Part shown: piece by piece, positions 10,580 through 20,891 of the stretch
Position numbering within the stretch: position 1 is the first letter of the stretch
How the letters are laid out: each line of letters starts with the position of its first letter
DNA from: Chara braunii
Lineage: Eukaryota > Streptophyta > Charophyceae > Charales > Characeae
Reading direction: 5' to 3'
DNA: 32,724 nucleotides
NCBI GenBank assembly: GCA_003427395.1
Contig: BFEA01000149.1
Location: forward strand, 1,276,726-1,309,449
Notes under the pieces: model-generated
Told to the model about the DNA's origin: nothing
The model's input: only the letters and a program-made list of their open reading frames with translations
Databases searched by the model: none
Translations under genes and position numbers: made by a program

Positions 10580-10790
10580 GCAGTGGTTGGTGGCCACCTT
10601 CAGCTGGGGTTAAGCCGGATTCTCACCTATATTCTGTTAGAGAACTCGGCAGACTGTCGATGGTTCACCCTACTGATGAGCCGCGAAAGTCCGATGGAGC
10701 AGTCTCTCACAGCCCCCCATGTCTTGTCCTTTGCCTACCGTTCATCAGGCAGTTTTTCGTATACACTCACAAAGAGCGCATAGGATGAAG
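10580..10790 (+). mobile_element. Diverged copy of the hammerhead-bearing repeat (copy A)
   Basis: This segment aligns, with substitutions, to the units at 29.2-31.4 kb. It shares GCAGTGGTTGGTG, then GGGGTTAA, a GGATT(A/C)TCAC stretch, CAGACTGT, the CTGATGAG core, and a downstream CTACCGTTCATCAGGCA segment that corresponds to the CTACGGTTTACCGGACA segment of the unit at 29545. It lies about 18.5 kb from the array and 0.5 kb upstream of the reverse transcriptase remains, in the opposite orientation to them, so it is not obviously that element's terminal repeat. Confidence 0.7.
10650..10706 (+). ncRNA. Hammerhead ribozyme remnant, inactive (copy A)
   Basis: Stem III strand CAGACTGT (10650-10657) with a GTC cleavage triplet (10656-10658), then a damaged stem I (10659-10672), an intact CTGATGA core (10673-10679), a weakened stem II region (10680-10695), then GGAG where GAAA is required (10696-10699). 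The stem III return strand still pairs. Loss of the conserved GAAA residues predicts no cleavage. Confidence 0.65.
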
Positions 10791-11119
10791 AAAACAACAG
10801 GCAGCATGAGGCACACTGAAACCGTAGTTTCACAGAGAACTGCTCAGTGGCACCGTCGGCAGAAAGGGAGAAAAGGACAAGAAACAATGGGCTGTGACAG
10901 ACTGTTTTGTCATACATTACAAACAGATGGCTGACACCCCCGCTCCATATCATTGTCCCTTCAAACGCAGACGGCGACCATGTCATCTGGCAACTATAAG
11001 ACTGTTTGGCCATGTACTTGCCTGCAGAAGGCATTCTCAAAGCAATCTGCAAATCTTCTATTGCTTGATGTCCAGTGGACACTTCGTGAACCTTTTTTAG
11101 ATTCTTGGGTCAAGCATCA

Positions 11120-11973
11120 ATGTACAATGGTAAGTAAACATAGCCAAGGAGTTTCAGTCACTCAGTCTCTACCCCTTCCCCCCCCTCTCTATGTTTACTA
11201 TCATCCAGACCACAAGCAAGATCAGATTCCCCTTCCCCCCCNNNNNNNNNNNNNNNNNCCCCCCCCCCCCCCCCCCCCTTGCTTTGATTCCAGACAAAGA
11301 CAGCCAGCACAGCAAGGAGGAACGGGCTTATGATAGTACTCACATTACCACCCTTGGATTTGTCCATCTCATTGTAAATCCGGAATCCATAGAGAGCCTG
11401 CAGAGGAAGTAACAGAATCCATCCTGATACTTCAGTTATCTCATTGTTAAAATCCTGCTGGTATGATCCAGTACAGTGGCTCTGACAACACAAAACATTG
11501 AGCCATCACCAATCAAGGGAAATGACAGAGGGCCTCGCTGCACTACTCACCAAACGTGCCAAATGGACAACATGTGAAAAGGTACACACGCCATAGTTTG
11601 TCCTGTTCACATTTAGTGAGTGGTGCGGCGAGGTCAAGAGTGTGGGGAACAAGCAGTCGAGGTAACTGCATATCACCCCAGAGTGTGGGGAAGCAACCAG
11701 TCAGGATAAAAAATGTATGTAGCACATGCCATGAGAGTCAGGTGTACAGACACAGTTTCTTCCAATTTCAAAACACCACTGTGTGACAGGTCTTGGGCGC
11801 TGGGCTCACAGCTCAAAACCAACACTAACCTTGGCCGCCCTGGTTACGAGGAGGCCATGCCCCTTTATCAGTTGGTCTGATGGATTGATGATCCAACGGC
11901 CACGGGTTTTCTTTTCTCTACCTGCAGCGGTTGGCCCGACTTTTCAGGAGGTAGTGGCGTGGCAGTTTAACCA
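11120..11973. other. Poly-C gap region and unrecognised sequence
   Basis: A C run begins at about 11235 and contains 17 Ns at 11242-11258, then more C to about 11278; this is the only multi-base gap in the window. The remaining sequence to 11973 shows no gene or repeat that I recognise. Confidence 0.6.
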
Positions 11974-12087
11974 CTACCATCTTCACCCAAAAAGAGCGCC
12001 CGGTCATTATAGCTGTATTCGGCAGAGCTTCCAGTCTAAATACAGTGATAATGACCGGGTGTTCTATTCGGGGGGGGAAGACGGTAG
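11974..12087. mobile_element. Hairpin MITE, copy 1
   Basis: The ends are inverted copies: the left end reads CTACCATCTTCACCC then GCGCCCGGTCATTATA, and the right end reads GATAATGACCGGGTG, then TTCTATTCGG and GAAGACGGTAG. The two arms cover nearly the whole 114 bases, leaving a loop of about 20, so the transcript or single strand would fold into one long hairpin. The same ends recur at 14957-15067 and 16482-16590. No coding capacity; the parent transposon is unknown. Confidence 0.85.
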
Positions 12088-12763
12088 GTTCCACTTGCGG
12101 TTGTTAATGGAGAGTACCTGGCCTCATTCTGACCCCGCCGCCACTTATAACTGGAAAGCGAACTGTGTCTGGTCTTCGCAAGTATGCAGTTTGACCGCAA
12201 GTGGATTCACCACTTATGGCTGTGGGTTGACGCTCTCACAAAAAGAATGGAGTTGTCATACAACTGAGGTCCTCGCAAATATATTGTGTTGAACTGACTT
12301 GTCCCACAGGCACGCTTGGACTTGCTTCTACGCATTAACGAAAGGTGTTCAGACAAATCTGGAGTGCAATTTGTGAGGCAAATGACACACGACAAACCTC
12401 AGCAAGGTTGCAATGACCCCTATTCCGACTGGATGCGCAGGCCTTTTCTCAGTCCCATCCACGTACACACCGTCAAATTCGTCAATGCACCTGACCGCCA
12501 ATTTGCATCACAGTGCACCGCGGTTGTTTACAGCTTTGGAAAAGGGAAGGGGAGGGAAAGGACACAAAGCTCTTTCTCCCTGCAAATTGAGGAAATCAAG
12601 CCATGCCATCGGTCAAGATAGAAGACCTGATGAATTAGTTCCTTCCGTCCGCCTGAATAGCTCACCTGATGAATTTGCTTCTTGCACATGCGTCAGGACT
12701 GCATTCGAAGGTTACATTTTTCTCCAGCTCGAGAAGGTGATGATCGCCATCGCAATTGAGTTA

Positions 12764-12925
12764 AACCACCACTACCTTTCACAGCTGTAGTCCCATTTGG
12801 GAAAATGATGTATTCCCAAAAAGTCGCCAGCGGGCGGCCACTGACATTTTTCATCTCCGGCTACCGGCCTCTGAAACGAGTGGGACCCACCACGCGGCCA
12901 ACATATGAGAAAGGTAGTGGCGGTT
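12764..12925. mobile_element. TA-flanked MITE with AACCACCACT ends
   Basis: The left end AACCACCACTACCTTTCACA is an inverted match, with two mismatches, to the right end TGAGAAAGGTAGTGGCGGTT. TA dinucleotides at 12762-12763 and 12926-12927 are the apparent target duplication. The 162-bp element shares its first ten end bases with the 1004-bp insertion at 30204-31207, so both probably used the same transposase. TA duplication is typical of Tc1/mariner-type integration. Confidence 0.75.
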
Positions 12926-12929
12926 TAAT

Positions 12930-13139
12930 TAAAACTACAACAATAGTAAATAACTCTTACTTGAGTGACATGACTACTATCTATATTTAATGAAAGCCAG
13001 TCCTGATGTACAAGTACTGGCTATCTGCAACAGCGAAGGGCCACAAAGACGTGAGGCAACTGGATCTGGACACCAATTTGGAAAATTCAAGAACAGGATA
13101 TGATGCCGACCTTTCTTCACAAATGACTTGCAAACGAAT
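12930..13139. other. Short non-coding spacer
   Basis: AT-rich sequence between the MITE and the TTGA-based array. Nothing was recognised. Confidence 0.5.
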
Positions 13140-14130
13140 TGCATCTCGAGACTGTCTGACTGATTGATTTGATTGATTGATTAATTCCTTCATTCCCTAA
13201 TGGAGTGGTCGATTCATTGATTGACTGGTTGATGTGCTAGTCGATCCATTAAACGACTGGAAGATCAACTGAATGAGTTGTGCGCCGATTCATTGAATGA
13301 CTGGTAGACTGCTGGGTTGATCAGTCGATGACAGTTTGATTTATACTAGAACTTGTTAATCAACTTGCTGGACAGACTAATTGGTAAATTGGTTGCAGGT
13401 TTACTGACTCGCAATTAGTCCATAGACTTGCTCATGCATTGAATGGTTCGCCCATTAATTCATTAATTAATCATTGATTAGTCCAACGGTTGAATGGCTG
13501 ACTGGTTGAGTGCTTCATTGCTTGGACGATGGCTTTCATTGCTCTGTTCATTGCTTGCTTGCTTCATTGCTTGCTTCATTGCTTGCTTCATTGCTTCCTT
13601 CATTGCTTGCTTCATTGCTCGATTTGTTGGCCGCTTGCTTGGTTCATTGCTTGACTCATTGCTTGGATCATTGCTTCGCTTGGTTCACTGCTTGCTTCGC
13701 TCATTGCTTGCTTGGTTCAATGCTTGCTTGGTTCATTGCTTGTTTCATCGCTGGATTGGTTGACTATCTCGATCATTGATTGATTCCTTGTTCGGATAAT
13801 CAACAAATTGTTTAATTGATTGGTGACAGATTCGTTGGTTGATTGACTGATTGATTGACTTCTCGGCTGAATAATTGACTGATTGATCCACTGACTGATT
13901 CGTTGCTGTTGACAGCAATTTGTTGGCAATGATCAGGATGCATTTGCCAGTTGCAAATGATTATTAGTTGATATTCAATCGATTCGAAGATCATAACTAC
14001 TTGGTTTACACCGATAGGCTGATGTTCGTTGATTGACATTGACGGATTGACTGGGCCGACTGATTAAACTCATCGATTTATCATGGCCAGCTGAGCTGCG
14101 GATTGCTAAGTGGTTGATTGGTTGAAATGT
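13140..14130. repeat. Degenerate TTGA/ATTG-based array with a GCTTCATT minisatellite
   Basis: About 1 kb is built from imperfect TTGA, TGATTGAT and GACTG phrases. At about 13545-13745 it becomes a denser array of TTGCTTGCTTCATTGC-like units. Open frames here give repetitive Leu-Ala-Ser peptides and are not genes. The motif strand is opposite to that of the array at 15636-16092. Confidence 0.85.
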
Positions 14131-14535
14131 TGTCTAAGACTACGGCAGATCCGTTATCATTTGTTCTTTTTTTCATGGCAAAAGAAAACAAGGAGAATCG
14201 GGCACGTATCAACACCCCGATACGAGAAAAAGACGCAAAGGTTCTGTCTGGGAGCAAACGAAAACCAGTGAGTGAATTGACCAAAAAAAAAAAAAAAAAA
14301 AGATTCTAAAGAGTGCCAGAGAGTGCACAAATTCATTCAGACAAGAGGTCGCCTGCACATGTCAATCAGGCAATATACATCAGTTAAACATGTGTATCGA
14401 CTCACCCGTTTTTCAACTATCACTCGACCCAAGCTCTCAAAGGCCACCGACGTCCCAACAATGCCAGTCGTTATCGGCTCCTGCATTCCAGATCCCCCAC
14501 CAAGTAAGTGGGGGCGCACCAACACACAAAAACAG

Positions 14536-14597
<62 letters not shown>

Positions 14598-14956
14598 AAC
14601 AAAAGAAAAATACGCATAGCACATACACAAGCACAAGCCGCACACAAACAGACACAAACCGCACAATGTCGGTTAATTCTTACCCATGAGTGCACCACGC
14701 TGTCGACTGCCGAAGGAAGGACAACTGACAAGGTGCCCCGCTCCGTGGAACCTCACAAAATTTGGACTCGATGTTCCAGCAACCGTGTGAGTATATAAGG
14801 GTCACTTACACGAGGGTTACAAGAACGAATGGTTAATTAACCCCAAATGGGACGACGAGCAGGAATGGTCAGTTAACCCCCAAAAGGCGATGATGGGGTT
14901 CGGATTTCATACGCGCATCTGCCTCCCGCACACAATTCCCATACTACCCCCTTAGA
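14131..14956. other. Spacer with (AC)n microsatellite
   Basis: Contains a poly(A) run at 14282-14301 and about 28 AC dinucleotides at 14538-14594. A repeated GGTTAATTAACCCC / CAGTTAACCCCC phrase occurs near 14831 and 14870. No gene was recognised. Confidence 0.7.
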
Positions 14957-15067
14957 CTACCACCTTCACCCGAATAGAACGCCCGGTCATAAAACGCTGC
15001 ATCTGGACTTAAGTTGCGCAACATACAGTTATAATCACCGGGCGTTCTATCCGGGTGAAGACGGTAG
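14957..15067. mobile_element. Hairpin MITE, copy 2
   Basis: Left end CTACCACCTTCACCCG then AATAGAACGCCCGGTCAT; right end ATCACCGGGCGTTCTAT then CCGGGTGAAGACGGTAG. The inverted ends extend about 37 bases each. Same family and size as 11974-12087 and 16482-16590, but the loop sequence differs. Confidence 0.88.
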
Positions 15068-15297
15068 AACAGCCGTAAGCCCAGACATCTTCGACGTGCC
15101 CACAAGTCGTTCTCAATGGCCACGGCTTGCGCCCACTAAATCCTTGAACACCGCCCTCCTTAACCCCCTCTCTCCTCAAACGCCCTCCCTCACTGCGTCC
15201 CTCATCCGTTCTCTAGATCACTCTCCTTTTCCAGGGCGGGAGCCCACCCACTCTCCTCGGCAGATCTCCTTTCCACGGAGGCAGCCCGCGACCTCTG

Positions 15298-15547
15298 GCG
15301 TCTTCACCCGCATAGAACGACCTCTAGCGCCAAGTTGTTCATCTTTGTCATGTTTCTGTGAGCGTCCTCTCATTTCCGTTGACACGAACCATGCTCTTAT
15401 TAAAGCATTACTTTTTTTGAGTGCAGGTTCTGTGATTCATGCAATGTCTGATGAACAAGATATGCGCAAAATGGGAGGATTAGCTTCTTTGTTACCTTTT
15501 TCACCCGCATAGAACGACCGGGCGTTCTATTCGGATGAAGACGGTAG
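15298..15547. mobile_element. Rearranged MITE-family copy
   Basis: The left end motif TCTTCACCCGCATAGAACGA occurs at 15301-15320 and again, without its first bases, at about 15499-15517. At the second site it abuts the family's right end directly (GGGCGTTCTATTCGG, then GATGAAGACGGTAG, ending 15547). The 250-bp span is either a longer family member or a copy with an internal deletion beside a solo end. Confidence 0.6.
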
Positions 15548-15635
15548 CAACGATACGTTCTAAGATGGGCATACCCCCTTCCAAACACGTCGAACCAGGG
15601 GCGGAGACCTCCACGATGATCAACAGACGTTCGTG

Positions 15636-16092
15636 ATCAGTCGATCAACCAATCAATCAATCAATTATGCAATCAATCAATCAATCACGCAAACAATCAA
15701 TCAAAGAATCAGCCACACAAACTACCAACCAATCCATCAAACAATCAATCCATCATTCGGTCGAAACCATTAATCAATCAATCAATCCGGAGCGAATCAA
15801 ACATATGATCAAGGATCAGCAAATAGAGAGACACTAATGATCTAGAGGACAGCGAAAACAATGACGGAGAGAAATAGTTCATGCACAACTAAGACAGTAA
15901 CGATTATCAAGAAAAATCAGCCACTCATCCAATCAATCAGTCAAACAATTAATCAATCAAAACATCCGTCAATCAAACGATCAGCCACACAACCGATCAA
16001 CCAAACAATCAATCCACCAAACTACCAAACAATCAATCCACCAAACTACCAGTCCACCAAACAATCAATCGATCAATCAATCATTCATTGAC
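15636..16092. repeat. Degenerate TCAA/AATC-based array
   Basis: Imperfect repeats of ATCAATCAATC and ACCAAACAATCAATC run through this segment, with a non-repetitive interruption at about 15790-15910. This is the reverse-complement motif of the 13140-14130 array, so the two form a degenerate inverted pair about 1.5 kb apart. Confidence 0.85.
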
Positions 16093-16164
16093 TGGAAGTG
16101 GATAGCACGTGGAGGATCACTGAATGATAAAAACGACACCGAGGGTGCTGATAAAGACGAGCAG

Positions 16165-16330
16165 CTTACACGAGTGATGATGATGATCATGACGACGATG
16201 ATGATCATGATCATGATGATTGTGATGGTTATAATTGTGATGATTAAGTTGATGGTTAACACTGAGGGTGACCATGAGGACCAGCAAAGGAAGTGGAGAT
16301 GAAGACGATGAGAGAGAGAGAGAGAGAGGT
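16165..16330. repeat. GATGAT-rich and GA-rich low-complexity segment
   Basis: GATGATGATCATGA-like phrases at about 16174-16255 are followed by an (AG)n run near 16312-16328. No coding potential. Confidence 0.8.
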
Positions 16331-16481
16331 GAAGATGGATGGATCCAGACGGAGATGACGGTGGGAGATTTCGAGATAGTCATGGCCGGGGGCGAAAAAG
16401 TTTAATCTCGTCGCGTAATCCAGCGAGCGGGTTGGAGCGGGAGCGTTTTCTCGCAGAATTTGATTTCTAAAAAAAAAATCA

Positions 16482-16590
16482 CTAGTCTTCACCCGAATAC
16501 AACGTACGGTCATTATCACTGTATCTAGACGCAAAGTTAACCCAAATACAGCTATAATGACGGTACGTTGTATTCGGGTGAAGACTGTAG
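16482..16590. mobile_element. Hairpin MITE, copy 3
   Basis: Left end CTAGTCTTCACCCGAATAC then AACGTACGGTCATTATCACT; right end GCTATAATGACGGTACG then TTGTATTCGGGTGAAGACTG. The arms pair almost perfectly over more than 40 bases. Both arms carry the same ACGTACGG / CGGTACGT variant, unlike the CGCCCGG of copies 1 and 2, so this is a distinct subfamily. Confidence 0.9.
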
Positions 16591-16919
16591 GACAAAACTG
16601 CAAAACAATCTCACGCCGCGCTCCAATCGTTTTCACTACAACTATCGATTTCGAAATAACAATACGATTTCGACAATGCCGCGCCGTTTTGCGCATTCTC
16701 TGGACCCCGCACAAGCACGTCCAGCACGCGATCATCCATAGGGAGCATTAACAATCACAAGGGCTGGATCAAATTGCTTGCACTAATTAGGAGTCCAAAA
16801 TATACGGTCCCTGCTAGCGCAAGACGTCACCAATCGAGCGCGCCAGACTTCATGGAAGCCCTGCCGCACGCAAACGCAGAGCACCCATCCTATATATGAG
16901 ACCTTCAGGAACAGAAATG

Positions 16920-18060
16920 ATACTGGTATCAATCAAACATGCAATTATCATCCTCATGGACAGACCGATCAACAGAGCGCGAGGCAATGATTCGTGGAAA
17001 ATTGCGACCCTGTTGTTTCCGCAGCTCGCAAGAAACCGCGTCCTGTATGCGATTATTGATACCATCCCATCGAAAGTAATGACTAAGTAATCATCTAATC
17101 ATCCTCATTGAAAGATTGGTAGCATAATGACTAAGTAATCATCTAATCATCCTCATTGAAAGATTGGTAGCATCGGCAGTAAGTAATTAATCGATCAATC
17201 ATGCTCATCGAAAGACAATCAGTCGGGCACACGCTAACGGTTCACGGATGATCGCGGCCCCCTCGGTTGTTTCACGGCTCGCAAAAGCCCGTCCTCCATA
17301 CGTATATGAGTTCAATGCTATCATCATGAGTAGCTAATTAATCGTCTATCATCCTCGTTGAAAAAGATGAATGACAAATACATCAATTGCGCTCGTCAAC
17401 AATTCACGGAACACTGCGCGCCCCAATCGTTTTTTCATAACACGCACCTCCTGAACGAGGTCATTAGCAACATCAACAGCAACTAATTAATCGTCTGATC
17501 ATATCCTCATTGAAGAAGTTGACAGACAAATCAATCGCGCTCGCCAGCAATTCACGGAGCATTGCGCGCTCCTATCGTTTTCGCAGCAAGCACCTCTTAA
17601 ACGAGGTCATCAGCAACATCAACAGCGATCATCCTCATTGAAAAAGTTAAAAGACTAATCAATAGGGCGCGCCAAACGGTTCACGGAACATTGCGCGCCA
17701 GTATGATTTTCGCGGCAATCACCTCTCGAACGAGGTCATCGGTAACATCAAAAGTAGCTAATTAATCGTCCAATCATCCTCGTTGAAAGACTAATCAATC
17801 GCGCCCGCCAATGTTTCACGGAACATCGCGCGCCCCTATCGTTTCCACGGCTCCCAAAAGCAACTCTTTCTCCTACAAGAACCTTGTACGAGAGTATCGG
17901 TGGCGTCCACAGTCACATCATGGATGGCACCGACAGTCATATCATCGATGGCACCGACAGTCGCATCATCGGGCAACATCGATAATTACATCAGCTGCCC
18001 CGGGATATTATTGTCAATAAACGCCCAATCATCCCCGTTGAAAGACTAATCAATGCAGTG
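16920..18060. repeat. Degenerate tandem satellite, unit about 150 bp
   Basis: The phrase ATCATCCTC(A/G)TTGAAA recurs near 17098, 17146, 17348, 17629 and 17774, with diverged forms near 16946, 17198, 17498 and 18026. It is followed in most units by TCAATCGCGC, TTCACGGAACAT, TGCGCGCC, a TATCGTTTTC stretch, then AACGAGGTCAT and TAATTAATCGTC. Most spacings are 130-150 bp. One 48-bp subunit is duplicated exactly at 17098/17146. Near 17923-17975 a 24-bp unit (ATGGCACCGACAGTC) repeats inside the last unit. No gene. Confidence 0.8.
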
Positions 18061-18101
18061 CTTACACCGCAGCGCGGGGCGACAATGCTGGTCCATGAAT
18101 T

Positions 18102-18310
18102 ACATTATTGTGATCGGTACATCGATTCCTGCTGCAACGCTTGGCGCGCTGTGATCATTATAGGGTGAGATTTACCATCACCAACCCGTCGGCTCGAGGA
18201 GCCGGTGTGGAGGACAAACTCGATGACTGACTGCAGTGCTCGGCGCGCAGTGATCAATACAAGTAACGAGATTAGTGTCTGGATCCTTCGACCCCTCATC
18301 GACCCGTCGC
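18102..18310. repeat. About 100-bp direct repeat, two copies
   Basis: The segments from 18131 and 18231 share CTGCA(A/G)(C/T)GCT(T/C)GGCGCGC, then GTGATCA(T/A)TA or similar, and each is followed by an ACCCGTCG(G/C)CTCG phrase. This continues the tandem-repeat character of the preceding satellite. Confidence 0.65.
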
Positions 18311-18682
18311 CTCGTGAAGATTTCTTTTTTTTACTTGGGGGGGGGTAACGGTAAGGGGGGCGCAAACAGCTGGCAATTTACTCTAAATGGGGAAGGCTAA
18401 TGATTCAAAATGTTGAAGGGAATGGTGGACAAGCGGAGGGATTTAACACTCGTCCCTCCATTCGATTCCATGGCTCCATTCGATTCCATGGGGGGGGGGA
18501 GAGGATATGAAATTCGAACGGTAGCCAAGGGGATTGCGATCGGACCAACGCAACAAGGACAGATGACTAGGAAGAGAGGCGCGGCCGTTCTCGATCCACC
18601 ATAACTCGCAAAGCTGTCTCGCATCGGGACACAGGAAGTCGATGAAACTGATGAGAGCTAAAAAGCGGGAAGTACAGGAAGT

Positions 18683-18778
18683 CGATAAAGGTGATGGGCT
18701 TACAAGAGGTAAATAAATCGATGACGGTGGTGAGTTTACAAGGGGTAAATAAATCGATAAAGGTGGTGAGCTTACAGA
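18683..18778. repeat. 36-bp tandem repeat, 2.7 units
   Basis: Units at 18683-18718 and 18719-18754, and a partial one at 18755-18778, share GAT(A/G)A(A/C)GGTG(A/G)TG, then TTACAAG(A/G)GGTAAATAAATC. Confidence 0.85.
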
Positions 18779-18784
18779 GTAGCC

Positions 18785-19662
18785 CCCCCCTCCCGCCCCG
18801 CCCGCCCCCCCTCAAGCCTGATGAATAATGGGTTGACATATTTGCGAAGTCAACGGGATGATAGTCGATCTGATCAAACTTGGCAGGGAGAGACAGGAAG
18901 AGAAAAAGAAAGAAAAAAAAGAAAGAGAGAAAAAAGAGAGAAAGTGAGAAAAGAGAGACAGAAAGAAAAGAGAAAGAAAAGAGAAAGAAAAAAGAGAAAC
19001 TGAAAAAAGAGAAAGTGAGAAAACAGAGGAGAAAGGCGAGGGGGAGGGGGGGGGGGAATGACAACGAAGGAGGAGAATGAGAGACGATGGCAACACGAAG
19101 AAAGAAACAGCCAGAGAACGATATGACCAATCACAGTGAGCAGGGCAACGGTAAAGAGGGAGTGAAAGTGGATATGGATGGGGCGTTGCTGCCAAGGCTC
19201 TTGGATATTGGACAGTGCTCCGATGACATGGCGGTTCTGTCGATGAACGACAGAACAGCGACCAACAGGCGGCGAGAGAGTGAGGGACACACTGATCAGC
19301 GCTGATAACACGGCGGGAGCGCGTCAGGCGGAATCCTCTAAGAAGTATGTGCCGCGTGTAAAGCGCAGGTAAACCCATATGTTCCGTTGAGGTGGCGGCA
19401 AAACCAAATGCCCCCCGCGCAAAAGAGGCACGAAACAGAAGAGCGCCGGAGAACAAGGGAGAGAGTAGGGAGGGAGAGGAGAGAAGAGAAGGGAGAGAAA
19501 AGAAGGGAAAAAAGGAGAGCCAGAAAAAGAAAAGGAAGATGAGAGGAATAAAATAACGCGCAGAAAGAACCGAAGGATGAGGACAGCGTTTTCGTGTGCC
19601 CATCATGAACCGTATGGAAATCCAACTTCCAAAAATCAAACAAAAGAGCACATACGCACACA

Positions 19663-19697
<35 letters not shown>

Positions 19698-20738
19698 AAA
19701 TCAAGGGAAACTGAGACGAATGAGGTAAAATACAATACGATACAATATAATAAGTCAATCGACCCTCCAGTGTTTGGCTCTATAATGCACTGCAGCAGAA
19801 GGCGGCACAGCCCTCAAGAAAGAACCAAAAAAAAATAAAACAAAGGAGGCGATAAAAAGAACAGACGCACATAAAGAACGAATCCCCTCAGGATGGAAAC
19901 GAGATGGATGTAAAGAGAAAATGAGGCGCACGACGAGTAAAAGAAAAAGAGGGGACTGACTAAAAGGTGAGAGACGAAATGCGGAGACCGATGATCCATG
20001 ATCATCGACAACCTACTCTTCCACATTTTAGAGGAATTTTTCCACATTCCGTATTATATTCTGGTTTTCTTTCTCGCTATCTTTTCCGCAAAGCTACAAA
20101 AAGGAATTTCTTTAATCCAGGAAATTTTAGAGTAACAAAAACCAAATTTTGTGGTAGAGAGAAAGGGAAAAAAAAAAAAAAAAAAAAAGGAGAAGGGAGC
20201 AAGAACGGCCAAACAGACAGACGGACAGAAAAAGGCGGTGATATCGAAGATCAAGGAGACGGAGCGGGAGGGGGGTATTTTTTGACTGACTAATTGCGGT
20301 AAATCGGAGGCGAAATTAACCGCAAATAAAGTACACAGCCGAAGAAGGACGAACTGGGCAGAAGTCAGGAAGATTGTCCTAAGAAAAGAGGACAAAACTG
20401 GACAAAGCTCAAAGAAAATGAATTACATGCAGATAGGAATACTACGGGCAGCGAGGGGCATAGCGTTTAGAAAAGCCCGCAGAGAGACAGAGAGAGAAAA
20501 AGAGAGGAGGAGAGGGGGAGAGGGAGAGAGGGAGAGGGGGGGAGAGAGGAAGAGGAGGAGAGGGGGAGGGAGTACTAAGAAAGGCGGAATTGAGAAGGTT
20601 GGGAGAAAAAGAGAAGTACAGAAGTGAGAGAATTAGAGAAGAAGGTTAGGGATAACCAGAGAAGGAGGAAGAAAAGAGAGAGGTGTTGATGTGATTGATA
20701 GGAGGGGCATAAGTCGAGAGGATGGGAGAGAAACGAAC
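18785..20738. other. Purine-rich, gene-poor stretch
   Basis: Long GA/A-rich segments (about 18888-19080, 19441-19545, 20475-20600), an (AC)n plus poly(A) block at 19657-19700 and a poly(A) run at 20167-20188. Long open frames on the minus strand encode Phe/Ser/Leu-rich low-complexity peptides and are composition artefacts. If the exon at 20739-20891 is real, at least the start of this stretch is its first intron. I found no second exon in the window. Confidence 0.65.
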
Positions 20739-20891
20739 CTCGTCGGGAGAATCCTTTGGATCTTGCTTGAAAACGAGAGCATTCTTTCCGTCGACGACTA
20801 AGAAGCGTAAATGACTGAAGCTGGCACCCATGCTGTTCTTTCCATAGATGAAAACCCATCCTGAAGTCACGCCGTCGTCGCGAAGCTCCAT
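20739..20891 (-). CDS. Probable first exon of an EDR2-like PH-START-DUF1336 protein (partial)
   Basis: The exon encodes 51 residues, including SGWVFIYGKNSMGASFSH, LRFLVVDGKNALVFKQDP and KDSPDE. This fits the start of the plant-type PH domain in EDR2-like proteins: GWV, a short loop, an HLRFL strand, a GK turn and a K-x-DP strand. Family members have an N-terminal PH domain, a central lipid-binding START domain and a C-terminal DUF1336, and are linked to phosphoinositide binding and restraint of cell death and defence. The ATG at 20891-20889 was chosen because the upstream in-frame sequence is Pro/His/Arg-rich and unlike the family, although earlier in-frame ATGs exist. The exon ends at GAG|GTTCGT (20739/20738), an acceptable splice donor in phase 0. 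The rest of the gene is not in the window, implying a first intron of more than 20 kb, a broken gene or a misassembly. Recognition is from memory of the family pattern. Confidence 0.6.

Noticed and set aside
18649-18680. Another hammerhead core at CTGATGAGAGC
   Set aside because: No GAAA with a closing stem III and no upstream NUH strand. CTGATGA words near 9394, 12667 and 15448 fail for the same reasons.
18567-19735. Long minus-strand frames of 187 and 307 codons
   Set aside because: Phe/Ser/Leu-rich translation of a polypurine strand with no domain pattern; a composition effect.
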